A DNA stretch of 64,000 nt from Opitutales bacterium (GTDB taxonomy: Bacteria; Verrucomicrobiota; Verrucomicrobiia; Opitutales; Opitutaceae): NCBI GenBank assembly GCA_018700525.1, contig JABITN010000157.1, forward strand, positions 1 to 64,000. Direction: 5' to 3'. Numbering within the stretch: position 1 is the first letter of the stretch; the number at the start of each line of letters is the position of its first letter. The translations under genes and the position numbers were made by a program. The notes beneath the pieces were generated by a model. It worked only from the letters and a program-made list of their open reading frames with translations, did no database searches and was not told where the DNA came from. Of the stretch, positions 8,805 to 19,211 are shown piece by piece.

Positions 8805-10088
8805 TTACACAATCGTATTGTCCGGTACAACTGCATTTTTACCTACGAGTATAATTCCGTCCCGAACGAATATTCCCTCCTTGCTGTACCCATCCAGTTT
8901 CCCGCCAGGGATGAGCTTCACGTTATGTCCGATGCGAGCTCCTTTATCGATAATGGCGTTCTTGATTTCGCAATTCATACCTATGCCAATATCAGGGATA
9001 CCGTTTACCTCGTTCCACTTGCGATCCTTATCGCTCTCGAAAACGTCTGCCCCCATCATAACCACATTCTCCAATCGAGCGCCTTCGCGAAGTACCGAAC
9101 GAATTCCGATGACGCATCGTTTGAGATACGAATCCGTAATCATACAGCCATCGCCAACAATTACGTGGTTGATTGAACAACGATTAATTTTACTAGCTGG
9201 CAAATAACGAGCACGGGAATAGATTGGATTGCCTTGTGAGAAAAAATTAAAATGCGGAACGGGATCCGTTAGTTGAAGATTCGCTTCGAAAAACGCCTTC
9301 ACCGTACCAATATCTTCCCAGTAATCCTCGAAAATGTAACTGTAGAGCTTCTTCGTATTCAACAATACAGGAATCACTTCTTTGCCGAAATCCGTGGCGC
9401 TGCTTTTTAGCGCCTCTTCCATCGTTCTCCGGTTGAAGACATAGATACCCATCGAAGCCAGGCAACGCTTCTCGTCAGAGGACGAATTCTGAAGCTGCGC
9501 TTCGATAGAATCAGCAATCGCCAGGCCATCAATGACCGCTGGATCTGTCGGCTTTTCTACAAACTCGGAGATTTCCAAATTATCCTTAACGCGCATCAAC
9601 CCAAGGCCTTCGAGCTGAGAAACTGGAACCGGAATAGCCGATACCGTCACATCAGCGCCCGACTCAATATGCTGACTCAATATTTTCTGAAAATCCATCC
9701 GGTACAATTGATCGCCCGAAAGAATGAGAACGTGATCGTAGTCGGTGCTCGTAAAGTGATGAAGGTTCTGACGGACCGCGTCCGCAGTTCCTTGATACCA
9801 ATTATCGCCCGCCTCGGTTTGCTCGGCCGATAGGATTTCAACCGTCCCACCGCCAAATGGATCGAAACGATAGGTTTCCTGAATATGCCGATGCAGCGAA
9901 GCCGTATTGAATTGCGTAAGCAGGTAGATCTTATTCACGCCCGAATTGAGGCAATTGCTTATCGGGATATCCACTAAACGGTACTTACCAGCCAGCGGCA
10001 CAGCCGGCTTGCAACGTTCTTTCGTTAAAGGATGCAACCGCGAACCACGGCCTCCTCCCATGATTACAGCAATTACTTTTTTTTCCAT
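8805..10088 (-). CDS. glgC: glucose-1-phosphate adenylyltransferase
   Basis: Makes ADP-glucose from glucose-1-phosphate and ATP, the committed step of bacterial glycogen synthesis. The N-terminal nucleotidyltransferase motif is GGGRGSRLHPLTKERCKPAVPL, with GTADAVRQN and LSGDQLYRMD further on. The C-terminal third is a left-handed beta-helix. I place the start at the ATG ending at 10088 (MEKKVIAVIMGGG, 427 residues), the usual family N-terminus; the frame remains open for 22 more codons upstream. Other glg genes are not in the window. The downstream neighbour is the Usp protein, which fits a link between storage and stress state. Confidence 0.94.
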   Translation of the reverse strand: MEKKVIAVIMGGGRGSRLHPLTKERCKPAVPLAGKYRLVDIPISNCLNSGVNKIYLLTQFNTASLHRHIQETYRFDPFGGGTVEILSAEQTEAGDNWYQGTADAVRQNLHHFTSTDYDHVLILSGDQLYRMDFQKILSQHIESGADVTVSAIPVPVSQLEGLGLMRVKDNLEISEFVEKPTDPAVIDGLAIADSIEAQLQNSSSDEKRCLASMGIYVFNRRTMEEALKSSATDFGKEVIPVLLNTKKLYSYIFEDYWEDIGTVKAFFEANLQLTDPVPHFNFFSQGNPIYSRARYLPASKINRCSINHVIVGDGCMITDSYLKRCVIGIRSVLREGARLENVVMMGADVFESDKDRKWNEVNGIPDIGIGMNCEIKNAIIDKGARIGHNVKLIPGGKLDGYSKEGIFVRDGIILVGKNAVVPDNTIV

Positions 10089-10279
10089 AAGGGGCGTCTC
10101 TGAATAGGAATTACGTCCTGAATCCCAGATCAAACCGAAGATCCCACAGGGCACAACCTCAAAAGGATGTGGGCCCGCTAATTGGCCAAGACAACGATTA
10201 CGCCTTCGAGATAATCCAAAGCAATACCGTACAGAAGAAATCGGAAAACCGGATTCGACAGTCTAAACGACCGGCTCCT

Positions 10280-10630
10280 TCAGAACTCTTCAATCGCTTG
10301 CATCTTATCGTACACAAGCTTCGCCGCCTTTTTCACGCTTTGTTTTGTCGACCTAACCTGAAGCCATTCCAACTGCGTCGTTAGAATCGCTTTCACATTC
10401 GGCCTCAAATCTTCTACCGTGCCTTTGGTTTCAATCGACGGAAGTCCGGCCAATTCGCGAATACGATGAATGTTCGACAGCTGGAAAAGCATGAAATCGC
10501 GAACGCGAAGCTCTCCCAAATCGTTTTGAGGACATCCGGCATCGATAGAAAGTTGAATCCAGCCGCGAGCACATTTCAGTTTACCTGCCATTTCATCTAT
10601 CGATATCGGGATGTCTTCTGCTTGCTCCAT
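10280..10630 (-). CDS. unknown protein with a possible helix-turn-helix segment
   Basis: I do not recognise this 116-residue protein. From the internal ATG ending at 10630 it begins MEQAEDIPISIDEMAGKL. Residues 12-40 look like a small winged-helix or MerR/excisionase-like helix pair (IDEMAGKLKCARGWIQLSID), followed by a charged helical segment with many Lys and Arg and an LxxLxxLP-type stretch. No membrane segment or signal peptide is present. The frame is open 17 codons further upstream, but those codons are Cys-rich and unlikely. It is flanked by glgC and cysN on the same strand, with about 100-190 bp gaps that suggest its own promoter. Confidence 0.6.
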   Translation of the reverse strand: MEQAEDIPISIDEMAGKLKCARGWIQLSIDAGCPQNDLGELRVRDFMLFQLSNIHRIRELAGLPSIETKGTVEDLRPNVKAILTTQLEWLQVRSTKQSVKKAAKLVYDKMQAIEEF

Positions 10631-10728
10631 GCAAAAACACTCGCACTCGCCCGTTCGAATGTAAAGAATTAGTAAAAACAAATATTGCCTAAGCCAATCC
10701 CTGATCCACTAACGCCGACCACGCCAGA

Positions 10729-12015
10729 CTAGATAATCATCGCCGCGCCTACTGTTTCATTCGTAAACGGATCGACTAGAATGAAGGATCCGGAAGTCCG
10801 ATTTACTTTGTACGAATCGTAGGACAACGGAGCCGCCACGCGCAAAGAGATGCGACCGATATCGTTCAGGCGAAATTCGAGATCATCCTCGATCTTGTGC
10901 AAGGTATTGATGTCTACCTTGTACTTAATATCGCGGATAATCGCTTTCGTTTCCTTGGTTGAGTGACGGAGAATGTAATTCCCCTGACCCTTAAGCGGCT
11001 TCTCGCTAAACCAGCAAATCATCGCCTCGATATCTTGCCCAACCGTTGGAGGATTATTCGCCTTAACGAGCATATCGCCTCGGCTGATATCGATCTCTCG
11101 GTCCAACGTAATCGTCGCGCTCAAGGGCGCGAACACTTCCTCTAGCTCTCCACCCATCGTATGAATGGCCTTAATCTTCGCATTGAAGCCAGATGGTTGA
11201 ACGACAATATCGTCTCCCGGCTTGAAAACGCCGCCAGCAACGCGACCCGCGTAACCGCGAAAATCATGATGCTCATCGCTATGCGGCCGAATAACCCACT
11301 GAACCGGGAATCGCGCCGAGACATGGTTTTCGTCCGACCCGATATAAACCGTCTCTAGATGATACAAAAGCGACGGACCTTGGTACCAAGGCATGTTTTC
11401 GGATTTATCGACGACATTATCGCCCTTCAAAGCACTAATCGGAATGAAAGTGATATCGACGATATTACCCAGTCGAGAAGCGAACTTTTCAAACTGCTCT
11501 TTAATCTCCAGGTATCGCTCTTCGCTCCAATCAACCAAATCCATCTTATTGATGCCAATCACAACATGCTGAATACGCAGTAAATTCGCTATAAACGAAT
11601 GCCTACAAGTCTGTTCAATAACCCCTTTCCGAGCGTCGATCAGAATAATAGCCAAATTCGCGGTAGACGCCCCAGTCACCATATTGCGCGTGTACTGAAT
11701 ATGGCCCGGCGTATCTGCTATGATAAACTTCCGTCGCGGCGTAGCAAAATAACGGTAGGCCACGTCGATCGTGATCCCCTGCTCGCGTTCTGCGCGAAGT
11801 CCATCGGTAAGCAACGCGAGATTCACGTTCTCGTCGCCTCGCTGAGTACTCGTCTTTTCGATCGCTTCCAGCTGATCCTCGAAGATCGCTTTCGAATCGT
11901 ACAGCAGGCGACCGATTAGCGTCGATTTTCCATCGTCCACGGATCCCGCAGTCGTGAACCGCAGCAGATCCATATCGAGGTAGCCCTTTTCAGGTGAAGT
12001 GTTTTGTTCGCTCAT
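10729..12015 (-). CDS. cysN: sulfate adenylyltransferase subunit 1 (GTPase)
   Basis: GTP-hydrolysing subunit of ATP sulfurylase, which activates sulfate to adenosine 5'-phosphosulfate together with CysD. The EF-Tu-like G domain shows GSVDDGKSTLIGRLLYDSK (P loop, about residues 15-33), DTPGHIQYTRNM and NKMDLVDW. Beta-barrel domains 2 and 3 follow. At 428 residues there is no fused APS kinase domain, unlike CysNC proteins, so a separate cysC would be needed for PAPS. cysD lies 18 bp upstream on the same strand, forming the usual cysDN pair in order. Confidence 0.95.
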   Translation of the reverse strand: MSEQNTSPEKGYLDMDLLRFTTAGSVDDGKSTLIGRLLYDSKAIFEDQLEAIEKTSTQRGDENVNLALLTDGLRAEREQGITIDVAYRYFATPRRKFIIADTPGHIQYTRNMVTGASTANLAIILIDARKGVIEQTCRHSFIANLLRIQHVVIGINKMDLVDWSEERYLEIKEQFEKFASRLGNIVDITFIPISALKGDNVVDKSENMPWYQGPSLLYHLETVYIGSDENHVSARFPVQWVIRPHSDEHHDFRGYAGRVAGGVFKPGDDIVVQPSGFNAKIKAIHTMGGELEEVFAPLSATITLDREIDISRGDMLVKANNPPTVGQDIEAMICWFSEKPLKGQGNYILRHSTKETKAIIRDIKYKVDINTLHKIEDDLEFRLNDIGRISLRVAAPLSYDSYKVNRTSGSFILVDPFTNETVGAAMII

Positions 12016-12033
12016 GTCGAAATTCTCTTCGGT

Positions 12034-12939
12034 CTAGAAGTAACCTTGTTTTTTACGATCTTCCATAGCGCTTTCACTGCGCTTGTCGTCAGCTCGATTA
12101 CCACGCTCCGTTTCGCGAGCCGCTGCCACTTCGTCGATAATCATATCCATCGTAGACGCATTCGATTCGACTGCTCCGGTAATCGTCGCATCTCCCATGG
12201 TACGGAAACGGATCAAACGCTTCTCTACCGTCTCGCCTTCGCGCGGCTGAACGAATTCGGAAACGGCAAGAATGGTTCGGTTACGCACAACGATTTCTCG
12301 CTCATGAGCGAAGTAGAGACTCGGCAAATCAATCTCTTCGAGCTTCATATACTGCCAGACGTCCATTTCCGTCCAGTTGCTCAACGGGAAAACTCTGAAA
12401 TTCTCTCCCAGGCTCATTCGTCCATTAAAGATGTTCCACAACTCCGGACGCTGATTCTTCGGATCCCACTGGCCGAATTCGTCGCGATGCGAAAAGAAAC
12501 GTTCCTTAGCCCGCGCTTTTTCCTCATCGCGGCGACCTCCGCCAAGCGCTGCGTCATACTGCCCTTTTTCAAGAGCATCGAGCAACGTCTGGATTTGGAG
12601 AAAGTTGCGGCTCGCATTCGGCCCCTTTTCTTCAACCACGCGACCATCGTCGATAGCCTCTTGAACGGATCCCACGATCAAGTTCGCGCCCATTTTTTCT
12701 ACGAGATTGTCCCGATAGACGATCGTCTCCGGAAAGTTGTGCCCAGTGTCCACATGCAACAATGGAAACGGTATTTTGGCAGGCCAAAACGCCTTTCGAG
12801 CCAAGTGGGTCATTACGATTGAATCCTTACCTCCCGAAAAGAGGAGGACAGGTCGTTCAAATTGAGCAGCGGTCTCGCGAAGAATATAAATTGCTTCGCT
12901 TTCTAGCTGACGCAGGTGCGATACGGTATAGTCCGACAT
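12034..12939 (-). CDS. cysD: sulfate adenylyltransferase subunit 2
   Basis: Catalytic subunit of ATP sulfurylase: ATP plus sulfate gives APS and pyrophosphate. The 301-residue protein carries the PP-loop SGGKDSIVMTHLARKAF (about 35-51), FPLLHVDTGHNFPETI, and the arginine-rich GGGRRDEEKARAKERFFS block, then WTEMDVWQYM. All are typical of CysD. It is the first gene of cysDN. The upstream 54-bp gap separates it from an aminotransferase gene on the same strand, so the promoter may lie there or further upstream. Confidence 0.96.
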   Translation of the reverse strand: MSDYTVSHLRQLESEAIYILRETAAQFERPVLLFSGGKDSIVMTHLARKAFWPAKIPFPLLHVDTGHNFPETIVYRDNLVEKMGANLIVGSVQEAIDDGRVVEEKGPNASRNFLQIQTLLDALEKGQYDAALGGGRRDEEKARAKERFFSHRDEFGQWDPKNQRPELWNIFNGRMSLGENFRVFPLSNWTEMDVWQYMKLEEIDLPSLYFAHEREIVVRNRTILAVSEFVQPREGETVEKRLIRFRTMGDATITGAVESNASTMDMIIDEVAAARETERGNRADDKRSESAMEDRKKQGYF

Positions 12940-12993
12940 AACAAAAAACGTTTGCTACTGGGGGATAAGAGCTAGATCAAGCGCAATCGGCAA

Positions 12994-14262
12994 CTAGCGA
13001 GAAACAGCCTGTGTCATGCTCTTTGCAGCAAGCGAGAATCTTGTCGCTGCTTCTTCGATTTCTTTGACCGCAAGAGTACCGAAACTCAGGCGAATTCGAT
13101 CTTGAACTCGCTCCGACGGATAACACAAGTCGCCCGGTACGTAGAATACGCCGTTCTCAATGCATGCCGCATGAAATCTCGAGTCTCCGTCCGTCTGCAA
13201 GGCGTTCGGAGAGCGTAACCATAGATACAAAGCCCCGTGCGGAACAGACCAGCTCCAACCGAGTTCGCTCAACTCCGAATTCAAGGCCTCGTGCAGCGTT
13301 TCCATCTTTCGCTTGTAAATCCCCCTAAGCTCATTGAGGTGGCGATCGAACGAGCCACTCGAAAGTGCTCGCTCCACAATAGCCTGAGCGAAATTAGCCG
13401 TCCCGAAATCCTGTTGCCCCTTCACGGTCAGCATCGACTCCTTCCAGGAATCGTCGGTACAATACGCATAACCCACCTTCAAACCTGATGAATAGGGTTT
13501 GGTCAGAGTACTGGTATAAAGAGTAGGAATCCCCACAAACGTCTCAATCGCCAAACAACTGCGTGCCGAATGGGGCGAATCGAAATACAATTCCCGATAA
13601 GCCGCATCTTCGATTACCGCAATCGGTCGTTCCAACCGGCTCAAAACCGAACCGATCTCCATCTTCGTCGATTCCGAAATACTATGCCCCGTCGGATTCG
13701 CGAAATAAGACACGAGGTATAACGCTTTGAGACGATCAATCGCCCCCGATTCGTTCATCTCCGTTAGCAAAGCCTTCAGCCCCTCGACGTCCACTGCACC
13801 TGTTTCATCCATCGGCATACCGATCGGCGTCACGCCCAATCCTTCTAGGATTTCAAGAAAAACAAAATAGGTTGGCTGCTCGACCAAGATGCAATCTCCC
13901 GGATTGCAAAGCGTTTGAATCGCCAAGTATAGCGACTGCTGGGATCCATTGCTAATAAACATTCGCTCCTCATCCAGCGTTCCAGATTCAAGCGTATCCT
14001 GCGCTTCGATACGGCTCGTCAAAATCGAACGCAACTCGCTTCTGCCTATATTCGAGCCATACTGAAGCGTCGCCTTCCCCGACGGTCCTTCATTCGAAAT
14101 GTCGTTCACAATATCTCGAACCTCCGCCAAAGGAAGGGAATCGTTATCTGTAAACCCCGCCGCTAAACTCAGTACATCCGGCCGTTCGATAGCGATCGCC
14201 ATCAAACGCGTTATATCCGACGGCTTTTGCCTCAATCCCAATTCTGAAAGCGTGATGCTCAT
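12994..14262 (-). CDS. PLP-dependent aminotransferase (class I/II, LysN/2-aminoadipate type)
   Basis: A fold-type I transaminase of 422 residues. Recognisable parts are LSLAAGFTDNDSLPL near the N-terminus, YGSNIGRSELRSIL, the PLP-contact block FISNGSQQSLYLAIQTL, YFANPTGHS, and the Lys block TSTLTKPYSSGLKVGYAY, where the Lys of TLTK should form the Schiff base. It resembles the aminotransferase half of MocR regulators and the LysN/alpha-aminoadipate family, but it has no N-terminal winged helix, so it is an enzyme rather than a regulator. Substrate cannot be assigned from sequence alone. It sits upstream of cysDN, with no clear functional link. Confidence 0.85.
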   Translation of the reverse strand: MSITLSELGLRQKPSDITRLMAIAIERPDVLSLAAGFTDNDSLPLAEVRDIVNDISNEGPSGKATLQYGSNIGRSELRSILTSRIEAQDTLESGTLDEERMFISNGSQQSLYLAIQTLCNPGDCILVEQPTYFVFLEILEGLGVTPIGMPMDETGAVDVEGLKALLTEMNESGAIDRLKALYLVSYFANPTGHSISESTKMEIGSVLSRLERPIAVIEDAAYRELYFDSPHSARSCLAIETFVGIPTLYTSTLTKPYSSGLKVGYAYCTDDSWKESMLTVKGQQDFGTANFAQAIVERALSSGSFDRHLNELRGIYKRKMETLHEALNSELSELGWSWSVPHGALYLWLRSPNALQTDGDSRFHAACIENGVFYVPGDLCYPSERVQDRIRLSFGTLAVKEIEEAATRFSLAAKSMTQAVSR

Positions 14263-14362
14263 AATCGGAGAACAGCATACATAGGACCCCTAGGCAAATG
14301 GCGAAAAAAACGCACCACCTTTACGGCACTACGTTGAAATTATCTAATTAGAATGAAGCTCT

Positions 14363-16387
14363 CTAAGCCATGGCTTGGGCGCCATCCACCGCCGGCGGCA
14401 AATCTTCGTTTTCGTCGGTTTTTTCTTTCGCGGCGGCTTTCTCTTCTTTGGCAGCCTCTTCCTCCTTCAACTCTTCCGTCTTGGTCGAAATCACCTCAGA
14501 ACGAATTTCACCGAAATCGACAATCTCCTGCACGTGCTTACCTTCGATTGTTTCATACTCAAGCAGAGCTTCGGCGATCATTGTCAATGCCGCGCGATTC
14601 TCTTCAATCAATCCCTTCGCACGGTTGAATTGCCCACTTATGATATTGCTGATCTCTTCGTCGATACGCTTAGCAGTCTCTTCACTCAAATTGTGCGTCT
14701 TGCTGATTTCTCTTCCAAGGAAAAGGTGCTCCTCATTGTCACCAAATGCGATCGGTCCCAGAGCGCTCATTCCCCAATCGCACACCATGTGACGAGCGGT
14801 ACTAGTCGCCATTTTAATATCCATGGCAGCTCCATTGCTGAAATCACCTGTTTCGACTTCCTCGCCGATGCGACCGCCCATAGCCATGCAAATATCATCG
14901 ACCAACTCATTCTTGGACTGACCCAAAATGTCTTTCGTGGCCGTGCTCATCGTCAGACCCAAAGCTCGTCCCCGTGGAATAATCGTTACCTTATGAAGCT
15001 TGATCTTCGTTTTATAGAGCAATGCAGCAATCAAAGCGTGGCCAGCCTCGTGAAAAGCCGTCATACGCTGATCTTCCTCGTCCATCAATTGACGTCGTTC
15101 ACGCCCAAAGGAGATTTTATCCTTGGCTTCATGAATATCGATCATCTCGACTTGGCTCTTATTTTTCCGAGCCGCCATTAACGCACCTTCATTAAGAAGA
15201 TTCGCCAAATCAGCCCCAGCAAACCCTGGAGTCGCCCGAGCTATGTTCTTCAAGTCTACTTCCTCGCTCAGTTTAATCTTCTTCGCGTGAACGATTAGAA
15301 TATCTTCACGACCTCTGAGATCTGGCAACCCGATCACCACTTCACGGTCAAATCGGCCCGGTCGTAACAAGGCTTTATCAAGGACATCCGGACGGTTCGT
15401 CGCGGCCATGATGATGACCCCTTCGGTGGTATCGAATCCATCCATTTCAACGAGCAATGAGTTCAATGTCTGCTCTCGCTCGTCATTGCCGCCGCCGACG
15501 CCAGCTCCACGCTGACGGCCAACCGCGTCGATCTCATCAATAAAAATCAAACAAGGAGCACTCTTTCGGCCTTGCTCGAACATGTCTCGAACGCGACTCG
15601 CGCCAACGCCTACGAACATTTCCACGAAATCCGAACCGCTAATCGAAAAGAACGGAACTTCCGCTTCGCCTGCAACTGCCTTAGCCAATAAAGTCTTACC
15701 CGTGCCCGGAGGGCCCACCATCAATATGCCGGTAGGAATGCGAGCCCCCATGCGCTGAAATTTCTTCGGATCCTTTAGAAAATCGATAACCTCGCTGACT
15801 TCTTCCTTGGCTTCGTCGCAGCCCGCAACATCGCTGAAAGTAGTCTTATCTTTTTCGCGAGTGAGCAACTTGGCTTTGCTCTTGCCAAAACTCAACGCAC
15901 CGCGACCCGCCGAGCGTAATTGGCGCACGAATAGGAAATACAAAAGACCGATCACCAAAAGAAACGGAATTAGACTGCCCAACAAGGGCATCAGCGAATT
16001 CGCCTCATTCTCTCCGAACTTACCCGATTGCTGCAAAATCGTGTACTTTTCGTCCACCAATTTGCCATCGGCTTTAAAGGGAACCGAAACGAAACCCTCT
16101 GGAGCCGAAGCATCCTCTTGCTGCATCAATCCAACGACGCTGTAAAAATCAGCCCCCCCCGCAGGGTTCGGAAAAATATCGCCCGAAATAATCTTGCCCT
16201 CCTCAGTCTTCAAAACCACCTCGTATATCGAGATTTCGGTATCATTTCGCCCCTTGCTCGTCTGGTCCCAAAGAACGAAAATGACGGCCGCGATCGCCAG
16301 ATAAAACAAAATAAGTTTCGGCTGAAAACGCTCAGGCTGGTTCTTGCCTCCGGGACGGCCGCTAGGTGATTTAGTAGGTTCTGACAT
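14363..16387 (-). CDS. ftsH: ATP-dependent zinc metalloprotease FtsH
   Basis: Membrane-anchored AAA protease that degrades misfolded membrane proteins and short-lived regulators. The 674-residue chain has two membrane segments (about 24-41 and 137-154) around a short periplasmic domain, Walker A GPPGTGKT (225-232), Walker B FIDEID, the second region of homology [18 protein letters not shown], and the zinc site HEAGH (446-450). The Glu/Lys/Ala-rich C-terminal tail is low complexity. tilS lies upstream with only 33 bp between them; the tilS-ftsH order is common in bacteria and suggests cotranscription. Confidence 0.97.
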   Translation of the reverse strand: MSEPTKSPSGRPGGKNQPERFQPKLILFYLAIAAVIFVLWDQTSKGRNDTEISIYEVVLKTEEGKIISGDIFPNPAGGADFYSVVGLMQQEDASAPEGFVSVPFKADGKLVDEKYTILQQSGKFGENEANSLMPLLGSLIPFLLVIGLLYFLFVRQLRSAGRGALSFGKSKAKLLTREKDKTTFSDVAGCDEAKEEVSEVIDFLKDPKKFQRMGARIPTGILMVGPPGTGKTLLAKAVAGEAEVPFFSISGSDFVEMFVGVGASRVRDMFEQGRKSAPCLIFIDEIDAVGRQRGAGVGGGNDEREQTLNSLLVEMDGFDTTEGVIIMAATNRPDVLDKALLRPGRFDREVVIGLPDLRGREDILIVHAKKIKLSEEVDLKNIARATPGFAGADLANLLNEGALMAARKNKSQVEMIDIHEAKDKISFGRERRQLMDEEDQRMTAFHEAGHALIAALLYKTKIKLHKVTIIPRGRALGLTMSTATKDILGQSKNELVDDICMAMGGRIGEEVETGDFSNGAAMDIKMATSTARHMVCDWGMSALGPIAFGDNEEHLFLGREISKTHNLSEETAKRIDEEISNIISGQFNRAKGLIEENRAALTMIAEALLEYETIEGKHVQEIVDFGEIRSEVISTKTEELKEEEAAKEEKAAAKEKTDENEDLPPAVDGAQAMA

Positions 16388-16420
16388 CTATCTCTGAATA
16401 AAAAGGGTTAACGTGCATTC

Positions 16421-17860
16421 TCATTTTCCGTAAGTCAATTGCAAGGCACGAGTTGTTCGCGTCTGAATTCGACTTCCATAACTCGGCGGCAAACCCGGAA
16501 TCCAAAGAATATTATCCTCCGAATCTACCACGATCGGCAGCAAACCTCGCTCCTCTCTCGGAACCTTACGGTCAATAAAAAGTTCCTTGAGCTTAACAAA
16601 CGACTTCCTCCCCATCGGGCGGTACGCATCTCCCGCCCTCCACGATCGGACCCACAGCTCCCCATTTTGTTTCCCATCGATCGCAAGAAAAGCTGTCTGG
16701 TCATGAGAGAAGGCCCCAGACTGGACTCGTTCGTTCAGCTCCGCATCAAGCGCTACCTCGCGAGCATGAATACTACCAGACCCTGGCAGGCAAAGACTTA
16801 CATTCAAAGGCAGTCGAACAGGCCTCCAATCGAAAATCCGTTTCGCCCAAATAAACTCCACCCTGCGCAGCGCTGCGCTACCCGCCAGCCAAAGGTCCTT
16901 TTCGACGCTCACTTTGAAGGCCTTCTTAGCCCTCAAATAATCGAGGACCTCTTCCGTTGCCGCCAAAGCGAGAGGCATCGCACCCCCCTCGACTAACAAA
17001 CGGTTCAGGGCTCGTCGCTGAAATGATCGCGGCATCGTCACCATTTGCTCCCAATCCAGCGCATTCGGATCACGGCGAGTATCATTCCAGCTCGCATCGA
17101 ACAGCTCTTCGAGAGCCTGCCAATCTTCTTCCAACAAAGCACGCGCTTGAGCGACTCCCCCACGAATCGGACGATCTGCAGCGTTTTCCCATTCAGGAAT
17201 CACTGACTGCCTCAATCGATTACGATAGTAAAGTCCTTCCTGATTCGTTTCATCCTCCCGCCACGTTGCACCAGCCTTCTCCAAATAAGACAAGATCTCC
17301 CCCTTACCCAATCCGAGAAGTGGTCGAACAAAATTCAACCCATTAGAGCCAATCGAAACCTCGCGAGGAGCCGTTAATCCTTGCAATCCGCTTCCACGCG
17401 ACAAACGCATCAACATCGTCTCCGCTATGTCGTCGGCATGATGCCCCGTCAAGATAACCGAACTTCCTTTCGCAGAGCCCACCACTTTCGCAAAAAACTT
17501 CATACGCGCATCTCGAGCCGCTTCCTCAGAAACGGACTTAGAGACTTCCGACCGGTCCCATTCATCCGTTAAGCAAGCTATTCCCAAAGCATTGCCAAGC
17601 TTGCTCGTGAAACACTGGTCCCCATTGGAATCTTCGCCCCGCAAATTATGATTAAAATGAAGAATCGTAACTGGTGAGCTCAATTTCCCCGTGCGAGAAA
17701 GCCATCCAAACCAAAGCGCTAAAAACACCGAATCCGCACCGCCCGAACAAGCGATGAATACATTCTCGAACGAATCAATCCGCTCGCGAATCCGCGATGG
17801 CAACCAATCACCCCCAACGATTTCGGCGAGATTTTCCGCTATTTGCTTCCAATTCACCAA
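16421..17860 (-). CDS. tilS: tRNA(Ile)-lysidine synthetase
   Basis: Adds lysine to C34 of the CAU-anticodon tRNA-Ile so that it reads AUA. The PP-loop is SGGADS (39-44) in an N-terminal N-type ATP pyrophosphatase domain, with LHFNHNLRGEDS and GHHADDIAETMLMRL. The C-terminal TilS substrate domain (about 380-479) contains VRSWRAGDAYRPMGRKSFVKLKELFIDRKVP and a WIPGL motif. The likely start is the TTG ending at 17860 or the next codon GTG at 17857; a GGGTGG run lies just upstream. Length 479 is normal. It lies 28 bp after serS. Confidence 0.94.
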   Translation of the reverse strand: MVNWKQIAENLAEIVGGDWLPSRIRERIDSFENVFIACSGGADSVFLALWFGWLSRTGKLSSPVTILHFNHNLRGEDSNGDQCFTSKLGNALGIACLTDEWDRSEVSKSVSEEAARDARMKFFAKVVGSAKGSSVILTGHHADDIAETMLMRLSRGSGLQGLTAPREVSIGSNGLNFVRPLLGLGKGEILSYLEKAGATWREDETNQEGLYYRNRLRQSVIPEWENAADRPIRGGVAQARALLEEDWQALEELFDASWNDTRRDPNALDWEQMVTMPRSFQRRALNRLLVEGGAMPLALAATEEVLDYLRAKKAFKVSVEKDLWLAGSAALRRVEFIWAKRIFDWRPVRLPLNVSLCLPGSGSIHAREVALDAELNERVQSGAFSHDQTAFLAIDGKQNGELWVRSWRAGDAYRPMGRKSFVKLKELFIDRKVPREERGLLPIVVDSEDNILWIPGLPPSYGSRIQTRTTRALQLTYGK

Positions 17861-17888
17861 TCGCCACCCATCTCGTTAACGAATCAAG

Positions 17889-19160
17889 CTACCTTGGCTC
17901 GATTCGGTCCTTACCCATGTACGGAACCAAAACCTCCGGCAACTTCACGCTGCCATCCGCTTGCAATCCATTTTCCAAAATAGCGACGAATACGCGCGGA
18001 ATAGCCAAAGCCGAACCATTAAGCGTGTGAACGAATTCGTTCTTTCCGGTTTCCGAATCGCGATACCGGATCTTCGCCCGACGCGACTGAAATGATTCGA
18101 AATTACTACAGCTCGAAACTTCGAGCCAACGTTGCTGCCCAACCGCCCATACTTCCAAGTCATATTGCTTCGTTTGGGAAAACCCCATGTCCCCACCGCA
18201 CATCAAAAGAGCCCGATACGGCAGGCCAAGCTTCTGTAAAAGACTCTCGGAGTATTCCCGTAACGATTCCAATTCGTCGTAACTCGTTTCCGGCTTAACC
18301 CACTTAACAACCTCGACCTTATCGAACTGGTGAACGCGATTCAAGCCGCGTACATCCTTTCCATAGCTACCCGCTTCCCGACGAAAACAGGCCGAGTAAC
18401 CGCAACGATAAAGCGGTAATTCCGGTTCATCTAAAATTTCGTCGCGCAGAAAATTGGTCAAAGGCACTTCCGCCGTAGGAATAGCATAAAGACTATCCTC
18501 AACGGTTTGATACATCTGTGCTTCCTTATCCGGCAATTGCCCAGTCGCCATCGCACTCGCTTCGTTCACGAAATAAGGAACGCCCATTTCTTGAATACCC
18601 GCCTCATTTGCTTGGTCTAGGAAAAACGAAATCAAGCTGCGAGCCAACCGAGCTCCATCGCCCACGAAAAACGGAAAACCTGCTCCCGTCACTTTCGTCC
18701 CGCGCTTAAAATCCAAAATACTGTCCAGCCAATCGAAATCGTAGTGAGGAATATGGTATTGCTCTTGTTTTGGAATTTCTCCCCAAGACTTGTATTCAAC
18801 ATTATCCGACTCGCTCTTTCCTTCCGGAACGCTTTCATGTGGCAGGTTTGGGATATTCAAGTAGTGCTCGATCCACGCTGCATCCAGCTCCTTCAACGAA
18901 ACATCCGCTTCCTTAATTCGCGACGAGAGAGATTTCATCGTTCCCACCTTCTCCAGGAATTCAGGACTGCCCTTCGGCATCTTCGCCATCTCCGCGTTGG
19001 CCGCCTTTTGCTCAGCTCTCAGCGATTCGACCTCCACGATAAGCTTTCGACGATCTTCGTCTACTTTCAAAGCTGCATCGAGGTCGCAATCGATGTGTTT
19101 CTTGCGGATTCCCTCTCGGGCCGCTTCTGGAGATTCGCGTAGGATCTTTGGATCAATCAT
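17889..19160 (-). CDS. serS: serine--tRNA ligase
   Basis: Charges tRNA-Ser with serine. The 423-residue class II synthetase begins with the long antiparallel coiled coil (about 25-110) that contacts the tRNA variable arm. It continues with motif 2 (RCGYSACFRREAGSYGKD), RVHQFDKVEVVKW and motif 3 in the segment LNGSALAIPRVFVAILENG. The start MIDPKILRESPEAA is the standard family N-terminus. It is followed leftward by tilS and ftsH. No T-box or other leader is seen. Confidence 0.97.
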   Translation of the reverse strand: MIDPKILRESPEAAREGIRKKHIDCDLDAALKVDEDRRKLIVEVESLRAEQKAANAEMAKMPKGSPEFLEKVGTMKSLSSRIKEADVSLKELDAAWIEHYLNIPNLPHESVPEGKSESDNVEYKSWGEIPKQEQYHIPHYDFDWLDSILDFKRGTKVTGAGFPFFVGDGARLARSLISFFLDQANEAGIQEMGVPYFVNEASAMATGQLPDKEAQMYQTVEDSLYAIPTAEVPLTNFLRDEILDEPELPLYRCGYSACFRREAGSYGKDVRGLNRVHQFDKVEVVKWVKPETSYDELESLREYSESLLQKLGLPYRALLMCGGDMGFSQTKQYDLEVWAVGQQRWLEVSSCSNFESFQSRRAKIRYRDSETGKNEFVHTLNGSALAIPRVFVAILENGLQADGSVKLPEVLVPYMGKDRIEPR

Positions 19161-19211
19161 CTGATTACTAGTTTGAAACGCCTTTCGTAATACGCAGCGC
19201 TAGGGACGTGT

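Noticed and set aside
12004-12822. 272-codon frame antisense to cysD
   Set aside because: Shadow of a conserved gene; no motif recognised.
14375-15181. 268-codon frame antisense to ftsH
   Set aside because: Fully inside ftsH on the other strand; low-information composition and no ribosome-binding site.
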